Origin: Bacillus sp. AZ43
GTDB lineage: Bacteria; Actinomycetota; Actinomycetes; Mycobacteriales; Geodermatophilaceae
Direction: 5' to 3'
Assembly (NCBI GenBank): GCA_004570425.1
Contig: SPQJ01000001.1
Location: 163,542-227,541, forward strand
Length of the DNA: 64,000 nt
This document shows, piece after piece, positions 26,683 through 35,624 of this stretch. Each line of letters begins with the position of its first letter. The first letter of the stretch is position 1. The position numbers were made by a program, and so were the translations under genes. The notes below the pieces were generated by a model. It was given only the letters and a program-made list of their open reading frames with translations, was not told the origin of the DNA and ran no database searches.

Positions 26683-27494
26683 CCATCACAGACGCCGGCC
26701 CCCACTCGACGCCCGGCGGCGCGTCGGAGAAGCGCGGCATGAACCTGACGCTGCGCGTCTGGCGCCAGAAGGACCCGTCGGTCAAGGGCAAGATGGTGAC
26801 CTACAAGGTCACCGACATCTCGCCGGACATGTCGTTCCTCGAGATGCTCGACGTGCTCAACGAGCAGCTGATCATGCAGGGCGACGACCCGGTCGCCTTC
26901 GACCACGACTGCCGCGAGGGCATCTGCGGCATGTGCGGTCTCATGATCAACGGCGAGGCGCACGGCCCGCAGCAGACGACCACCTGCCAGCTGCACATGC
27001 GCTCGTTCAAGGACGGCGACTCGATCGACATCGAGCCGTGGCGGGCCAGCCCGTTCCCGGTGATCAAGGACCTCGCCGTCGACCGGCGCGCGTTCGACCG
27101 GATCATCCAGGCCGGCGGCTACATCTCCGTCCCGACCGGGACCGCGCCCGAGGCGCACTCGGTGCCGGTGCCGAAGAAGGACGCCGACGCCGCGTTCGAC
27201 GCCGCGACCTGCATCGGCTGCGGCGCATGTGTGGCGGCGTGCCCGAACGCCTCGTCGATGCTGTTCACCGCGGCGAAGGTCACCCACCTCGGTCTCCTGC
27301 CGCAGGGCCAGCCCGAGCGCGACGACCGCGTGGTCAACATGATCGCGCAGCAGGACCGCGAGGGCTTCGGCGGCTGCACCAACATCGGTGAGTGCTCGCA
27401 CGCCTGCCCAAAGGGGATCTCGATGGAGACGATCTCCCGGCTCAACCACGACCTGCTCGGCGCCCTGCGCGCGGGGGCACGTCCGAAGAGCTGA
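26679..27494 (+). CDS. sdhB: Succinate dehydrogenase iron-sulfur subunit (SDH 1)
   Basis: 271 residues from GTG in a GTGA overlap with sdhA. The [2Fe-2S] cysteines are C78, C83, C86 and C103; the [4Fe-4S] motif is [12 protein letters not shown]; the [3Fe-4S] region is [12 protein letters not shown]. It wires electrons from SdhA flavin to the haem-containing SdhC. A 10-bp terminator hairpin follows the stop, closing the sdhCAB operon. Confidence 0.95.
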
Positions 27495-27509
27495 TCTGGA
27501 CGACGCCGG

Positions 27510-27543
27510 ACGGGCGGGGACCCTCGCGGGTTCCCGCCCGTCT
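27510..27543 (+). terminator. Terminator after sdhCAB
   Basis: GACGGGCGGG (27510-27519) pairs perfectly with CCCGCCCGTC (27534-27543) across a 14-nt loop, 16 nt after the sdhB stop. Confidence 0.75.
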
Positions 27544-27572
27544 CGCGTTCGGCCCCCTGCTAGGTTCGGTCT

Positions 27573-28082
27573 ATGAACTCAGACGCCTGGGGTGAGCCCC
27601 GCAGCCGCACCGTCACCTGGCACGACCCGATGGTCACCGCGGCGGGCGCGCTGCAGCGGACCGGCCTGGAGACCATGGAGGCGATCCGCGACGGCGTCCT
27701 GCCCCCTCCGCCGATCGCGATGCTCGTCCAGATGGGCATCACCGCGCTCGAGGAGGGCCGCGTCGAGTTCACCTGCGCAGTCGACGAGTCGGTCTACAAC
27801 CCGATCGGCGCCGTGCACGGCGGCCTCGTGTGCACGATGCTCGACACCGTCGCAGGCTGCGCAGTGCACACCACCCTGCCCGCCGGCGTCGGCTACACCT
27901 CCATCGAGGTGAAGGTGAGCTACCTGCGCGCGGTCACAGCGGCGAGCGGGCCGCTCACCGCGATCGGCCGGGTGATCAAGTCCGGCCGCCGGGTCGCCTT
28001 CGCCGAGGGCGAGGTCCTCGACGTCGCCCGGCGCCCCGTGGCCACCGCCTCGAGCTCCCTGCTGGTCTTCCCGCTTCCGTAG
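27573..28082 (+). CDS. PaaI-type HotDog thioesterase
   Basis: 169 residues. The HotDog core contains NPIGAVHGGLVCTMLDTVAGCAV, the PaaI-family segment with the catalytic-region HGG and the acidic D in the long helix. It probably hydrolyses acyl- or aryl-CoA esters in the cytoplasm. The N-terminal 45 residues are family-variable. The gene stands alone after the SDH operon; substrate cannot be inferred from context. Confidence 0.88.
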   Translation: MNSDAWGEPRSRTVTWHDPMVTAAGALQRTGLETMEAIRDGVLPPPPIAMLVQMGITALEEGRVEFTCAVDESVYNPIGAVHGGLVCTMLDTVAGCAVHTTLPAGVGYTSIEVKVSYLRAVTAASGPLTAIGRVIKSGRRVAFAEGEVLDVARRPVATASSSLLVFPLP

Positions 28083-28091
28083 TCTGCGGCC

Positions 28092-28259
28092 GTGATCCCC
28101 GACGGCCCGGTGATGGTGGCCTCGGTGCCGGACGAGGGCGCCAAGGCCGCGCTGCTGGCGGCCGAGCCGGACGTCTCCTTCACGACGTCGCACTTCGACG
28201 GCTGGGCGGCGGTGCTGTGCCGGCTGGTGGCCGAGCACCCGCTGACCCGAGGAGGCTGA
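28092..28259 (+). pseudogene. Truncated tandem copy of MmcQ/YjbR gene
   Basis: A 55-codon frame starting GTG. It repeats the central part of the next gene: VPDEGAKAALLA, EPD, TTSHFDG, then VLCRL and VAEH. It lacks the first 60 or so residues and about 23 residues between CRL and VAEH, as if two similar CGGCTG-type sites had recombined. The half of the fold that remains could not be stable by itself. It ends one nt before the ATG of the intact copy and carries that gene's GGAGG site, so it might still be translated and couple to it. Decayed duplicate is the likeliest reading. Confidence 0.7.
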
Positions 28260-28260
28260 G

Positions 28261-28650
28261 ATGGCCGGCTGGGACGACGTCGCGCGCGCCTGCCTCGCGC
28301 TGCCGGAGACCACCGAGGGGGTCTCGCGGGGATGGCGGCAGTGGCTGGTGCGGAAGAAGTCCTTCGCGTGGGAGCGGCCGCTGGGGAAGAAGGACCGCGC
28401 CGAGCTCGGCGACCGGGCTCCCGCGGCGACGCCCCTGGCCGTCTACGTCCCGGACGAGGGCGCCAAGGCGGCGCTGCTCGCCGACGAGCCGGACCTCTTC
28501 CTCACCACGTCGCACTTCGACGGCTACCCGATCGTGCTGTGCCGGCTGGAGCGGCTGGACGGCGAGACCCTGACCGAGCTGGTCGGCGAGTCGTGGGCGT
28601 GCCGCGCGCCCGCCCGCCTCGTCGCCGAGCACCGGTTCGACGGGAGCTGA
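28261..28650 (+). CDS. MmcQ/YjbR family protein
   Basis: 129 residues with GAGGAGG just upstream of the ATG. It has the family pattern: LALPETTEGVSRGWRQWLVRKKSFAWERPL at the N-terminus, the central VYVPDEGAKAALLADEPDLF, and TTSHFDGYPIVLCRL. MmcQ/YjbR proteins have a CyaY-like fold and are often annotated as DNA-binding, but their role is not established. A second, diverged member lies at 46516-46920, and a broken copy is directly upstream. Confidence 0.85.
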   Translation: MAGWDDVARACLALPETTEGVSRGWRQWLVRKKSFAWERPLGKKDRAELGDRAPAATPLAVYVPDEGAKAALLADEPDLFLTTSHFDGYPIVLCRLERLDGETLTELVGESWACRAPARLVAEHRFDGS

Positions 28651-28651
28651 C

Positions 28652-29551
28652 TCAGCGGCCGGCGGGGACGATCCGCTCGACCACGTCGGCGGGCATGAGG
28701 CCGGCCTTGCCGAATCGGCGCGCCGCCTCGAGGAACTGGGGTGCGCACCCGGCCAGCTCCTCGAGCATCTCCCGCGCGGCGTCCTCACGGCCGGCCAGGG
28801 CCGCGACCACCGCCCGCCACATCAGCTGGTCGGGCTCGGTCCGGGGGTCCATGGGGCGCAGCAGCTCGAGCTCGCGGTCGGCCGTCACCGGGTCGCCGTC
28901 TATGGCCTGCTCGAAGTACCGGACGACGTCCTGGTAGCGGACCTTGGTGATCAGCAGGTCGGCGAGCGCGCCCAGCGGGTCGGCGGAGTCGTCGACCCGC
29001 AGGTTGACCACCATGTCGTGCCACGGGCGGCCGGTGGTGGTGGCGCGGATGACCATGATCGCCGCCGAGCGACGGCCGCGGAAGTCGCCCCCGGCGGCCT
29101 CCCCCGCGTAGAGAGCGGTGAGCAGCCGCTGCGCCAGGGGGCCGGCCGAGGACTCGAACGACTCGACCATCGCCGGCCACACCTGCTCGGAGCTGGCCAT
29201 GTTGGCCAGCGCCACGCAGGTGTCGCCCTGCAGGTGGCCGGCGGCGTCCACGCAGTGGTGGCCGGTGTAGGCCGCGAGGTCGCCGTTGACCCCGAGGACG
29301 GCGACCTGCCGGCGCTCGGGGTGCGGATCCACGCTGCTCAGCGCCGTCAGCACCTCCTGGGCGGTGAACCCGCCCTGGAGCAGGTCGAGGCCCACCGCGC
29401 CGTACATCGGCTCGGCCATCGACTGGGTGGCGATCACGCCGTGGCCGGGCAGCGCGAAGGGCACGCTGTTGCCGACGGCGAAGGCCTGGGACTGGGTGGC
29501 GACACCCATCTCACCGGTGTCAGGGTCTCGGGCGACGATCGAGTAGGTCAC
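28652..29551 (-). CDS. DUF1028 domain protein (Ntn-hydrolase-like)
   Basis: 299 residues. The N-terminus MTYSIVARDPDTGEMGVATQSQAFAVG and the later GHHCVDAAGHLQGDTCVALANM are diagnostic of DUF1028, a family with an Ntn-hydrolase-like fold and suspected peptidase activity. The C-terminal 90 residues form a helical (TPR-like) extension containing EPDQLMWRAVVAALAGREDAAREML. No signal peptide. Convergent with the MmcQ gene, one nt between stops. Confidence 0.88.
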   Translation of the reverse strand: MTYSIVARDPDTGEMGVATQSQAFAVGNSVPFALPGHGVIATQSMAEPMYGAVGLDLLQGGFTAQEVLTALSSVDPHPERRQVAVLGVNGDLAAYTGHHCVDAAGHLQGDTCVALANMASSEQVWPAMVESFESSAGPLAQRLLTALYAGEAAGGDFRGRRSAAIMVIRATTTGRPWHDMVVNLRVDDSADPLGALADLLITKVRYQDVVRYFEQAIDGDPVTADRELELLRPMDPRTEPDQLMWRAVVAALAGREDAAREMLEELAGCAPQFLEAARRFGKAGLMPADVVERIVPAGR

Positions 29552-29596
29552 CTGCCCGGCCTACCCGGGCACTGTCGGCGACTACACGCGCGGACC

Positions 29597-30586
29597 TCAG
29601 GCGCCGAGATCCTCCAGCGCCTGCGCGGTGAGCTCGACCGAGCGCAACCGTGCCTCGGTGGTGGGCGCCTGGTGGGCGACGATCAGCTCGTCGGCGTCGG
29701 CGGTCTTGAGGAAGCCCTCGAGGTACTCCCCCACCTCGGCCGGGGTGCCCAGCGCGGTGTGGGTCAGCATCGAGTTCACGTGCGTACCGGCGCCCTGGGC
29801 CAGCAGCTGGTCGGCCTGGGCGTCGTCGAGCCGCTGGCCGCGGCCGAACAGCCCGATCGCCAGGTTGCGCTTGACCGCCTGCAGGTTCTCCTGCGCCTGC
29901 TCGGTGGTGTCGGCGGCGACCACGTTGACGCCGGCGATGACGTAGGGCTCGGCGAGCTGGTCCGAGGCCTTGAACTCGCGGCGGTAGGCGGCGACGGCCG
30001 GCTCGAGCATCTGCGGGGCGAAGTGCGAGGCGAAGGCGTACGGCAGTCCGAGGGCCGCGGCGAGCGTGGCCCCGAACATCGACGACCCCAGGATGTAGAG
30101 GGGGACGTCCGAGCCCTTGCCGGGGATGGCGTCGACACCGGGGACCTTCGTCCGGCCGGTCAGGTAGCCCTGCAGCTCCAGCACGTCCTGCGGGAAGCGG
30201 TCGGCGGAGTTCGGGTTGCGGCGCAGCGCGTACATCGTGTTCTGGTCCGAGCCGGGCGCCCGCCCCAGGCCCAGGTCGATGCGGCCCGGGTACATCGCCT
30301 CCAGCGTGCCGAACTGCTCGGCGATGGTCAGCGGCGAGTGGTTGGGCAGCATCACCCCGCCCGCGCCGAGGCGGATGGTGCGCGTCTGGGCGCCCACGTG
30401 GGAGATCAGCACGCTGGTCGCCGACGAGGCGATCGAGGGCATGTTGTGGTGCTCGGCGTACCAGACGCGCTGGTAGCCGTGCTCCTCGGCGCGCTGGGCG
30501 AGGGCGACGCTGGCGGCGATGCTGCTGCTCGCGGTCTCGCCGCGGGCGATGGGAGCCAGGTCGAGCACGGACACGGGGATGCGCAT
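29597..30586 (-). CDS. LLM class flavin-dependent oxidoreductase
   Basis: 329 residues from ATG with AAGGG upstream; a longer frame exists but would start in a region without coding character. The luciferase-like barrel shows [31 protein letters not shown] and [11 protein letters not shown], as in the single-component MsnO8/YhbW group. These use FMN or F420; the YhbW-like pattern suggests FMN. Function is a generic oxidoreductase or monooxygenase with unknown substrate. Transcribed divergently from the membrane-protein/multicopper-oxidase pair. Confidence 0.88.
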   Translation of the reverse strand: MRIPVSVLDLAPIARGETASSSIAASVALAQRAEEHGYQRVWYAEHHNMPSIASSATSVLISHVGAQTRTIRLGAGGVMLPNHSPLTIAEQFGTLEAMYPGRIDLGLGRAPGSDQNTMYALRRNPNSADRFPQDVLELQGYLTGRTKVPGVDAIPGKGSDVPLYILGSSMFGATLAAALGLPYAFASHFAPQMLEPAVAAYRREFKASDQLAEPYVIAGVNVVAADTTEQAQENLQAVKRNLAIGLFGRGQRLDDAQADQLLAQGAGTHVNSMLTHTALGTPAEVGEYLEGFLKTADADELIVAHQAPTTEARLRSVELTAQALEDLGA

Positions 30587-30746
30587 GGGGAGCCCTTCAC
30601 GTCGGTTGCCCGGTGCAACGCCCGTCGGGCCGGTGCGCTTCCCGCGCGCGAACACCTGTCGGGCCGGGCGGCGCCGGGTGTAGAACGGCCGCGTCTCCGG
30701 CACGGGACCCCCCGCCGGGACGTCGCTGCAGAGGGGACGGACGACC

Positions 30747-31238
30747 GTGAAGCAGACCTATCGGGTGCTCGCCGCGCTGATCGCGATCGGCGTGCTGGTG
30801 CAGGCGGCGGCGATCGCGTTCGGGTGGTTCGACGCGCTCAGCGAGGTCGAGGACGGCCTGGTCATCGACGACAACTACGAGGGCAACGCGGGGCACGTGC
30901 TGCACGGCATGCTCGGCATGATGGGCATGCCGCTGCTGGGGCTGGTCCTGCTGGTCGTGTCCTTCTTCGCCGGCAAGGTCGTGCCCGGGGCGGTGACGTG
31001 GGCCGCGATCCTGTTCGGCCTGATCCTGCTGCAGGTCGCGCTGGCCTTCGTCGCGTTCGGCGCGCCGATCGTGGGCGCGCTGCACGGGATCAACGCGCTG
31101 GCGATCCTCGGTGTCGCCGGGCGTGCGGCCGCGTTGGCCGCGCCGGCGACGGCCGGGCGGCGGCAGAGCGGGGCGCCGGTCGACGTCCCCTCGCAGGCGA
31201 GCGGCTCGTCCTCGCCGCAGCAGACCCGCTCTGTCTGA
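30747..31238 (+). CDS. DUF6220-like four-helix membrane protein
   Basis: 163 residues from GTG. Four membrane segments (about 6-28, 50-73, 80-105, 108-128) with histidines in [11 protein letters not shown] and [12 protein letters not shown], which could bind haem or metal, and a hydrophilic Ser/Gln-rich tail. The arrangement fits DUF6220. It precedes, and probably overlaps, the multicopper oxidase gene, so the two may work together at the membrane; that is inference. Confidence 0.75.
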   Translation: MKQTYRVLAALIAIGVLVQAAAIAFGWFDALSEVEDGLVIDDNYEGNAGHVLHGMLGMMGMPLLGLVLLVVSFFAGKVVPGAVTWAAILFGLILLQVALAFVAFGAPIVGALHGINALAILGVAGRAAALAAPATAGRRQSGAPVDVPSQASGSSSPQQTRSV

Positions 31239-32685
31239 GCGGCGCCGCCGCCTCCGGTGGCGGCTGGTCGTCCCGCTCGCCCTCCTGGCGGTCGCCGTCG
31301 GGGCGGTGGGCTGGCTGTGGTGGTCGAGCCTGGTTCCCTCCACCTACTCGGTCATGGAGATGGGCGCGCCGGACCACGGCGGTGGCCCGGCCGGCCACGA
31401 GCACGGGGGCGGGCGGAGCGTCGCCGAGCTCACCGGGCCGGCCACCGGCACCCCGGACGTCGCGTACGAGCTGGCCGCGACGGAGGGCCGGTTCGAGCTC
31501 GCCAGCGGCGAGGAGGTCGACGGCTACACGATCGGCGGCAGCTCCCCCGGGCCGGCGCTCGAGGCACGGCAGGGTGACCTGGTGCAGGTGACGCTCACCA
31601 ACGTCGACGTCCCCGACGGCGTCACGCTGCACTGGCACGGCGTCGACGTCCCGAACGCCGAGGACGGCGTCGCGGGGGTCACCCAGGACGCGGTGCCCCC
31701 CGGTGGGCGGCACGTCTACCGGTTCGTCGCCGAGGACGCCGGCACGTACTGGTACCACTCGCACCAGGTCTCGCACGCCCAGGTGCGCGGCGGCCTGTTC
31801 GGGACCCTCGTGGTGCTCCCCCCGGGCGAGCGCGCCGAGCAGGACGTCGTCGCCGCGGTGCACACGTACGCCGGCCGCCGCACGATCGACGGCCGCACCG
31901 GCGAGCACGCCGTCGTCACCGAGCCGGGCCGGCCGGTCCGGGTGCGGCTGGTCAACACCGACAACGGGCCGCTCCGCGCGTGGGTCAGCGGCGGGAGCTA
32001 CCGGGTCGTGGCGGTCGACGGCACCGACGTGCACGAGCCGACGGAGGTCGACGCGCAGGGCGTCGTCGTCACCGCCGGCGGGCGGGTCGACCTGCTCGTG
32101 CAGGCGCCGGTGCGGATCGACGCCGGCGGCGGCGCCGCGCTGCTGCTCGGACCGCGTGGAACCCGGATCGCCGCGGCGGCCGAACCGCAGGAGCAGGTCG
32201 ACCTGCTCTCCTACGGCAGCCCGGCGGCGCTGCCCTTCGACCCGGACGACGCCGACCGGCGGTTCGAGTACGCCATCGGCCGCCGGATCGGCTTCCTCGA
32301 CGGGCGTCCCGGTTTCTGGTGGACGGTCAACGGCGGGATGTTCCCCGACGTGCCGATGTTCCACGTCGCCGAGGGCGACGTCGTCCGGATGACGATCAGC
32401 AACGACAGCGGGGACGTGCACCCGATGCACCTGCACGGCCACCACGCCGTCGTGCTGTCGCGGGACGGCGTCGGGTCGACCGGCAGCCCGTGGTGGGTCG
32501 ACTCGCTGGACGTCCTCGACGGCGAGACGTACGAGATCGCCTTCGTCGCGGACAACCCGGGCATCTGGATGGACCACTGCCACAACCTCGAGCACGCGCG
32601 GGACGGGCTGGTCGCGCACCTGGCCTACTCCGGGGTGAGCGCCCCCTTCCGGGTCGGCGGGGACGCGGAGAACGCGCCGGAGTGA
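31111..32685 (+). CDS. Membrane-anchored multicopper oxidase (laccase-like)
   Basis: Up to 524 residues. The start is uncertain: GTG 31111 and 31123 lie within the upstream gene, and there is no in-frame ATG/GTG near the end of that gene. A very Arg-rich N-terminus precedes one membrane anchor (LVVPLALLAVAVGAVGWLWW) and a His/Gly-rich spacer. All four copper motifs are present: HWHG, WYHSH, HPMHLHGH and the type-1 tail HCHNLEH. The residue at the axial type-1 position is Leu, not Met, which normally raises redox potential. It probably oxidises phenols or metal ions outside the cell. Confidence 0.87.
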   Translation: MSPGVRPRWPRRRRPGGGRAGRRSTSPRRRAARPRRSRPALSERRRRLRWRLVVPLALLAVAVGAVGWLWWSSLVPSTYSVMEMGAPDHGGGPAGHEHGGGRSVAELTGPATGTPDVAYELAATEGRFELASGEEVDGYTIGGSSPGPALEARQGDLVQVTLTNVDVPDGVTLHWHGVDVPNAEDGVAGVTQDAVPPGGRHVYRFVAEDAGTYWYHSHQVSHAQVRGGLFGTLVVLPPGERAEQDVVAAVHTYAGRRTIDGRTGEHAVVTEPGRPVRVRLVNTDNGPLRAWVSGGSYRVVAVDGTDVHEPTEVDAQGVVVTAGGRVDLLVQAPVRIDAGGGAALLLGPRGTRIAAAAEPQEQVDLLSYGSPAALPFDPDDADRRFEYAIGRRIGFLDGRPGFWWTVNGGMFPDVPMFHVAEGDVVRMTISNDSGDVHPMHLHGHHAVVLSRDGVGSTGSPWWVDSLDVLDGETYEIAFVADNPGIWMDHCHNLEHARDGLVAHLAYSGVSAPFRVGGDAENAPE

Positions 32686-33291
32686 TCAGCGGCTCTGCAG
32701 CGCGTCGAGCGCTACCGCCATGCTGGCGGCGACCCGGAAGTCGAGGCGGGGATCGGGCACCGTGACGTCGTAGCGGTCGCGGATCGCCTTCTTCCTCTCG
32801 CTCACCATCACCGTCGCGCCGGTGGCGGTGTCGACGAAGTCGAAGTGGAAGACGAAGGGCACCCAGACGTCGCCGACGTAGGGGATGAAGTCCCAGAGCC
32901 GGCGGAGGATCGCGATCACGGGGCGGCGCTCCTGCCCGACGGCGTCGATCCCGGGTGCGGACAGGTTCCAGGTGGAGCGCAGCAGGCTGGCGCCGAACTG
33001 CTTGCTGAAGTAGCCGAGGACGTTGCCGTACTCGTCGTACACGTCGTGCTCGGCCGACACGTCCAGGCGCTGGCGGGCCTTGAACGAGAAGACCCGGCGG
33101 TTCTTGGACGGGTCGGCGAAGAAGACGACCTCCTCCTTGAGCTTCATCCGCTTCTGCTCGGCGAAGGCCAGCAGCTGACCCTCGCTGCCGTCGGGATTGG
33201 CGGCGAGGATCTCGTAGCGGTTGACCATCACGGTGATCCGCTGCTTGACGAAGAACCGGGGCACGACCATGGGCGCGGACATGATCACCAT
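32686..33291 (-). CDS. LURP-one-related / scramblase-like protein
   Basis: 201 residues. The pattern MVNRYEILAANPDGSEGQLLAFAEQKRMKLKEEVVFFAD, then VFSFKARQRLDVSAEHDVYDEYGNVLGYF, matches the LURP-one/Tubby C-terminal-like barrel seen in bacterial homologues of phospholipid scramblases. It lacks a signal peptide or membrane helix apart from the barrel core. Function in bacteria is unknown. An alternative start is the second ATG at 33282. Stop codons of this gene and the multicopper oxidase gene are adjacent. Confidence 0.8.
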   Translation of the reverse strand: MVIMSAPMVVPRFFVKQRITVMVNRYEILAANPDGSEGQLLAFAEQKRMKLKEEVVFFADPSKNRRVFSFKARQRLDVSAEHDVYDEYGNVLGYFSKQFGASLLRSTWNLSAPGIDAVGQERRPVIAILRRLWDFIPYVGDVWVPFVFHFDFVDTATGATVMVSERKKAIRDRYDVTVPDPRLDFRVAASMAVALDALQSR

Positions 33292-33356
33292 CCTGGCGCA
33301 CCGGGGGGTCCGGCGTCCTGCTCCGTCCCCAGCAGTCCGTGCGAGGATCGACGCCC

Positions 33357-34583
33357 GTGCGGTGGATCGGGCGGGGAGAGCTCCCCCGCGAGGTGGGCGT
33401 CCTCGCCGTCATCGCCTTCGTCGTGGCGCTCGGGTTCGGCATCGTGGCCCCGGCCATCCCGCTGTTCGCCCGGGCGTTCGGCGTGGGGACGACGGCCGTC
33501 GGGCTGGCGGTGAGCGCGTTCGCGTTCTTCCGGTTCGTGTCGGCGTTCAGCGGCGGCTCGATGGTCGAGCGGTTCGGCGAGCGGCTGGTGCTGGCCGCCG
33601 GGCTGGTGATCGTCGCCGTCACCACGGGCCTGGCCGGTCTGGCCGGTTCCTTCCCGGTGTTCCTCGCGCTGCGCGCGGCGGGCGGGGTCGGCAGCGCGAT
33701 GTTCACCGTCGCCGCGCTGTCGCTGCTGCTGCGCGTGGCGCCGCCGACCCACCGCGGCCGGGCGGCGGCCACCTGGCAGGGCGGCTTCATCCTCGGCGGG
33801 ATCGCCGGTCCCGCGGCCGGTGGGCTGCTCGCCGAGCTGTCGCCGCGGCTGCCGTTCTTCCTCTACGCCGGCACGCTGCTGATCGCGGGCGCGGTCGGCC
33901 TGGCGCTGCTGCGGACCGCGCCGACGGCGACGGACCCCGGCGAGGGTCCGGTCACCACCGGCCCCGACCTGGACGCGGGCCCCGTGCCGCTGCGGACGGC
34001 GATGCGCTCGCGGATCTACCTGGCTGCGCTGGTCTGCAACCTCGGCGTCGGCTGGGTGCTGTTCGGCGTCCGCAACTCGCTCGTCCCGCTCTACGTGACC
34101 GAGGAGCTCGGCCGGACCGTCGCCTGGGCCGGGGCCGGGCTGCTGGCCGGCTCCCTGGCCCAGGCCCTCGGCCTGCTGCGGTCGGGCCGGCTGGTCGACG
34201 GCTGGGGCCGCCGTCCGTCGCTGATCCTCGGCTCCTCGGTGGCCACGGCGTCGGTCCTCATCCTCGTGCTGCCCCCGGCGACCGGGGCGTTCCTGGTGTC
34301 GATGGCCCTGTTCGGGCTCGCGGCGTCCCTCCTGGGGAGCGCGCCGGCCGCGCTGGTCGCCGACGTGAGCCCGGCGCGCGGCGGCCGGGTGGTGGCGGTG
34401 TTCCAGATGGCCGCCGATCTCGGCGCAATCGGCGGGCCGCTGCTGGCCGGCTGGCTGACCGACGTCGCGTCCTACCAGGTCGCCTTCGCCGTGACCGCCG
34501 CCGTGCTGGGCGCCGGGCTGGTCATGGCCCTGGCGCTGCCCCGGGAGGAGCAGGCGACGGTTCCCGTGGCCTCGCGTCCCTGA
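33357..34583 (+). CDS. MFS transporter
   Basis: About 408 residues from GTG 33357 (GAGGA upstream; GTG 33339 is the alternative). Twelve membrane segments in two six-helix halves, with the A-motif-like loop GGSMVERFGERLVLA after helix 2 and the related RLVDGWGRRPSLILG in the second half. It belongs to the drug/metabolite efflux style of MFS. Substrate is unknown. It is not obviously linked to its neighbours. Confidence 0.88.
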   Translation: MRWIGRGELPREVGVLAVIAFVVALGFGIVAPAIPLFARAFGVGTTAVGLAVSAFAFFRFVSAFSGGSMVERFGERLVLAAGLVIVAVTTGLAGLAGSFPVFLALRAAGGVGSAMFTVAALSLLLRVAPPTHRGRAAATWQGGFILGGIAGPAAGGLLAELSPRLPFFLYAGTLLIAGAVGLALLRTAPTATDPGEGPVTTGPDLDAGPVPLRTAMRSRIYLAALVCNLGVGWVLFGVRNSLVPLYVTEELGRTVAWAGAGLLAGSLAQALGLLRSGRLVDGWGRRPSLILGSSVATASVLILVLPPATGAFLVSMALFGLAASLLGSAPAALVADVSPARGGRVVAVFQMAADLGAIGGPLLAGWLTDVASYQVAFAVTAAVLGAGLVMALALPREEQATVPVASRP

Positions 34584-34584
34584 C

Positions 34585-34608
34585 GACCCGCGGGCGACAC
34601 GCCGGGTC
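34585..34608 (+). terminator. Weak hairpin after MFS gene
   Basis: GACCCG (34585-34590) pairs with CGGGTC (34603-34608) directly after the MFS stop, followed by the GC palindrome CCCCGCGGGG and AAGTCTTT. A short terminator is plausible. Confidence 0.4.
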
Positions 34609-34710
34609 CCCTGATGCCCCGCGGGGAAGTCTTTCCACACGCGGCACCTCCGTGATCCACTGCGCTCCTCGCCGCACCGGCGCGGCGTTCCCGGCCTGCT
34701 GGAGGCGGCG

Positions 34711-34782
34711 ATGCCCTTGGGGCTCGACGAAGCGGACGATCCTGGGAACCGGTCCGGCACGCCGGGCCGCAGGTCGTCGTGA
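34711..34782 (+). CDS. Small upstream ORF coupled to SDH-2 membrane-subunit gene
   Basis: A 23-codon frame (MPLGLDEADD...) with a good GGAGG site 5 nt before its ATG. Its TGA overlaps the GTG start of the membrane-subunit gene as GTGA. That GTG has no Shine-Dalgarno of its own, so this ORF may deliver ribosomes to it by coupling. The peptide has no recognisable similarity. It may be a regulatory leader or a chance ORF. Confidence 0.3.
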   Translation: MPLGLDEADDPGNRSGTPGRRSS

Positions 34783-35609
34783 CGACGACGGCGCCCCGCG
34801 GCACCGGGGCGGTCACGCCCGGACGGGGCAGCGGCGACGCGGCCCCCCGACGGGCGGCGATCACCGCCCGCCACCTGCGCACGGACCGTTGGTGGCTGCA
34901 GCCGCTGGTCACCGTCGTGGTGCTGCTGTCGTTCGTCGTGTACTCGACGTTCCGCGCGTTTCAGAACGCGTACTACTTCGCCGAGCCGTACATCTCGCCG
35001 TTCTACTCGCCGTGCATCACGACCGGGTGCGAGGGCGACACGTTCCCGGAGTTCGTCACCGGGCCGTCGTTCATCTCCCCGGCCATCTACATCCTGGTCA
35101 TCCCGTTGGGCCTGCGGGCCACCTGCTACTACTACCGGAAGGCCTACTACCGGTCCTTCTGGCTCTCGCCCCCGGCCTGCGCCGTCGGCGAACCGCACCG
35201 GCGCTACACCGGTGAGTCACGGCCGCCGCTGCTCATCCAGAACCTGCACCGCTACGCCCTCTACGGCGCGCTCGTGTTCAACGTGATCCTCACCTACGAC
35301 GCGATCCTCGGGTTCCGCGACGAGACCGGCGAGTGGGGCCACATGGGGCTCGGGACGATGATCCTGCTGGTCAACGCGGGCCTGCTCTGGGCGTACTCGC
35401 TGTCCTGCCACTCCTGCCGGCACATCGTCGGCGGCCGGCTGAACCACTTCTCGAAGCACCCGCTGCGCTACAAGCTCTGGACGCAGGTCTCGAAGCTCAA
35501 CGCCCGGCACGCGAGGTTCGCGTGGCTGTCGCTGTTCAGCGTCGCCATCGCCGACCTCTACGTCTTCCTCCTGGCCACCGGCACGATCTCCGACCTGCGC
35601 TTCTTCTGA
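34779..35609 (+). CDS. Succinate dehydrogenase membrane anchor subunit (SDH 2, Rv0249c type)
   Basis: 276 residues from GTG. Five or six membrane segments, with LHRYALYGALVFNVILTY and SLSCHSCRHIVGGRLNHFSKHPLRY in the second half, resemble the anchor of mycobacterial Sdh1 (Rv0249c and homologues), which lies in an operon with SdhA and SdhB as here. Cysteines and tyrosines cluster in the first external loop (SPCITTGCEGD). It should hold the dehydrogenase and carry the quinone site. It has no sequence resemblance to the sdhC at 24010. Confidence 0.83.
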   Translation: MTTTAPRGTGAVTPGRGSGDAAPRRAAITARHLRTDRWWLQPLVTVVVLLSFVVYSTFRAFQNAYYFAEPYISPFYSPCITTGCEGDTFPEFVTGPSFISPAIYILVIPLGLRATCYYYRKAYYRSFWLSPPACAVGEPHRRYTGESRPPLLIQNLHRYALYGALVFNVILTYDAILGFRDETGEWGHMGLGTMILLVNAGLLWAYSLSCHSCRHIVGGRLNHFSKHPLRYKLWTQVSKLNARHARFAWLSLFSVAIADLYVFLLATGTISDLRFF

Positions 35610-35624
35610 GATGGGGCCCTTCTG

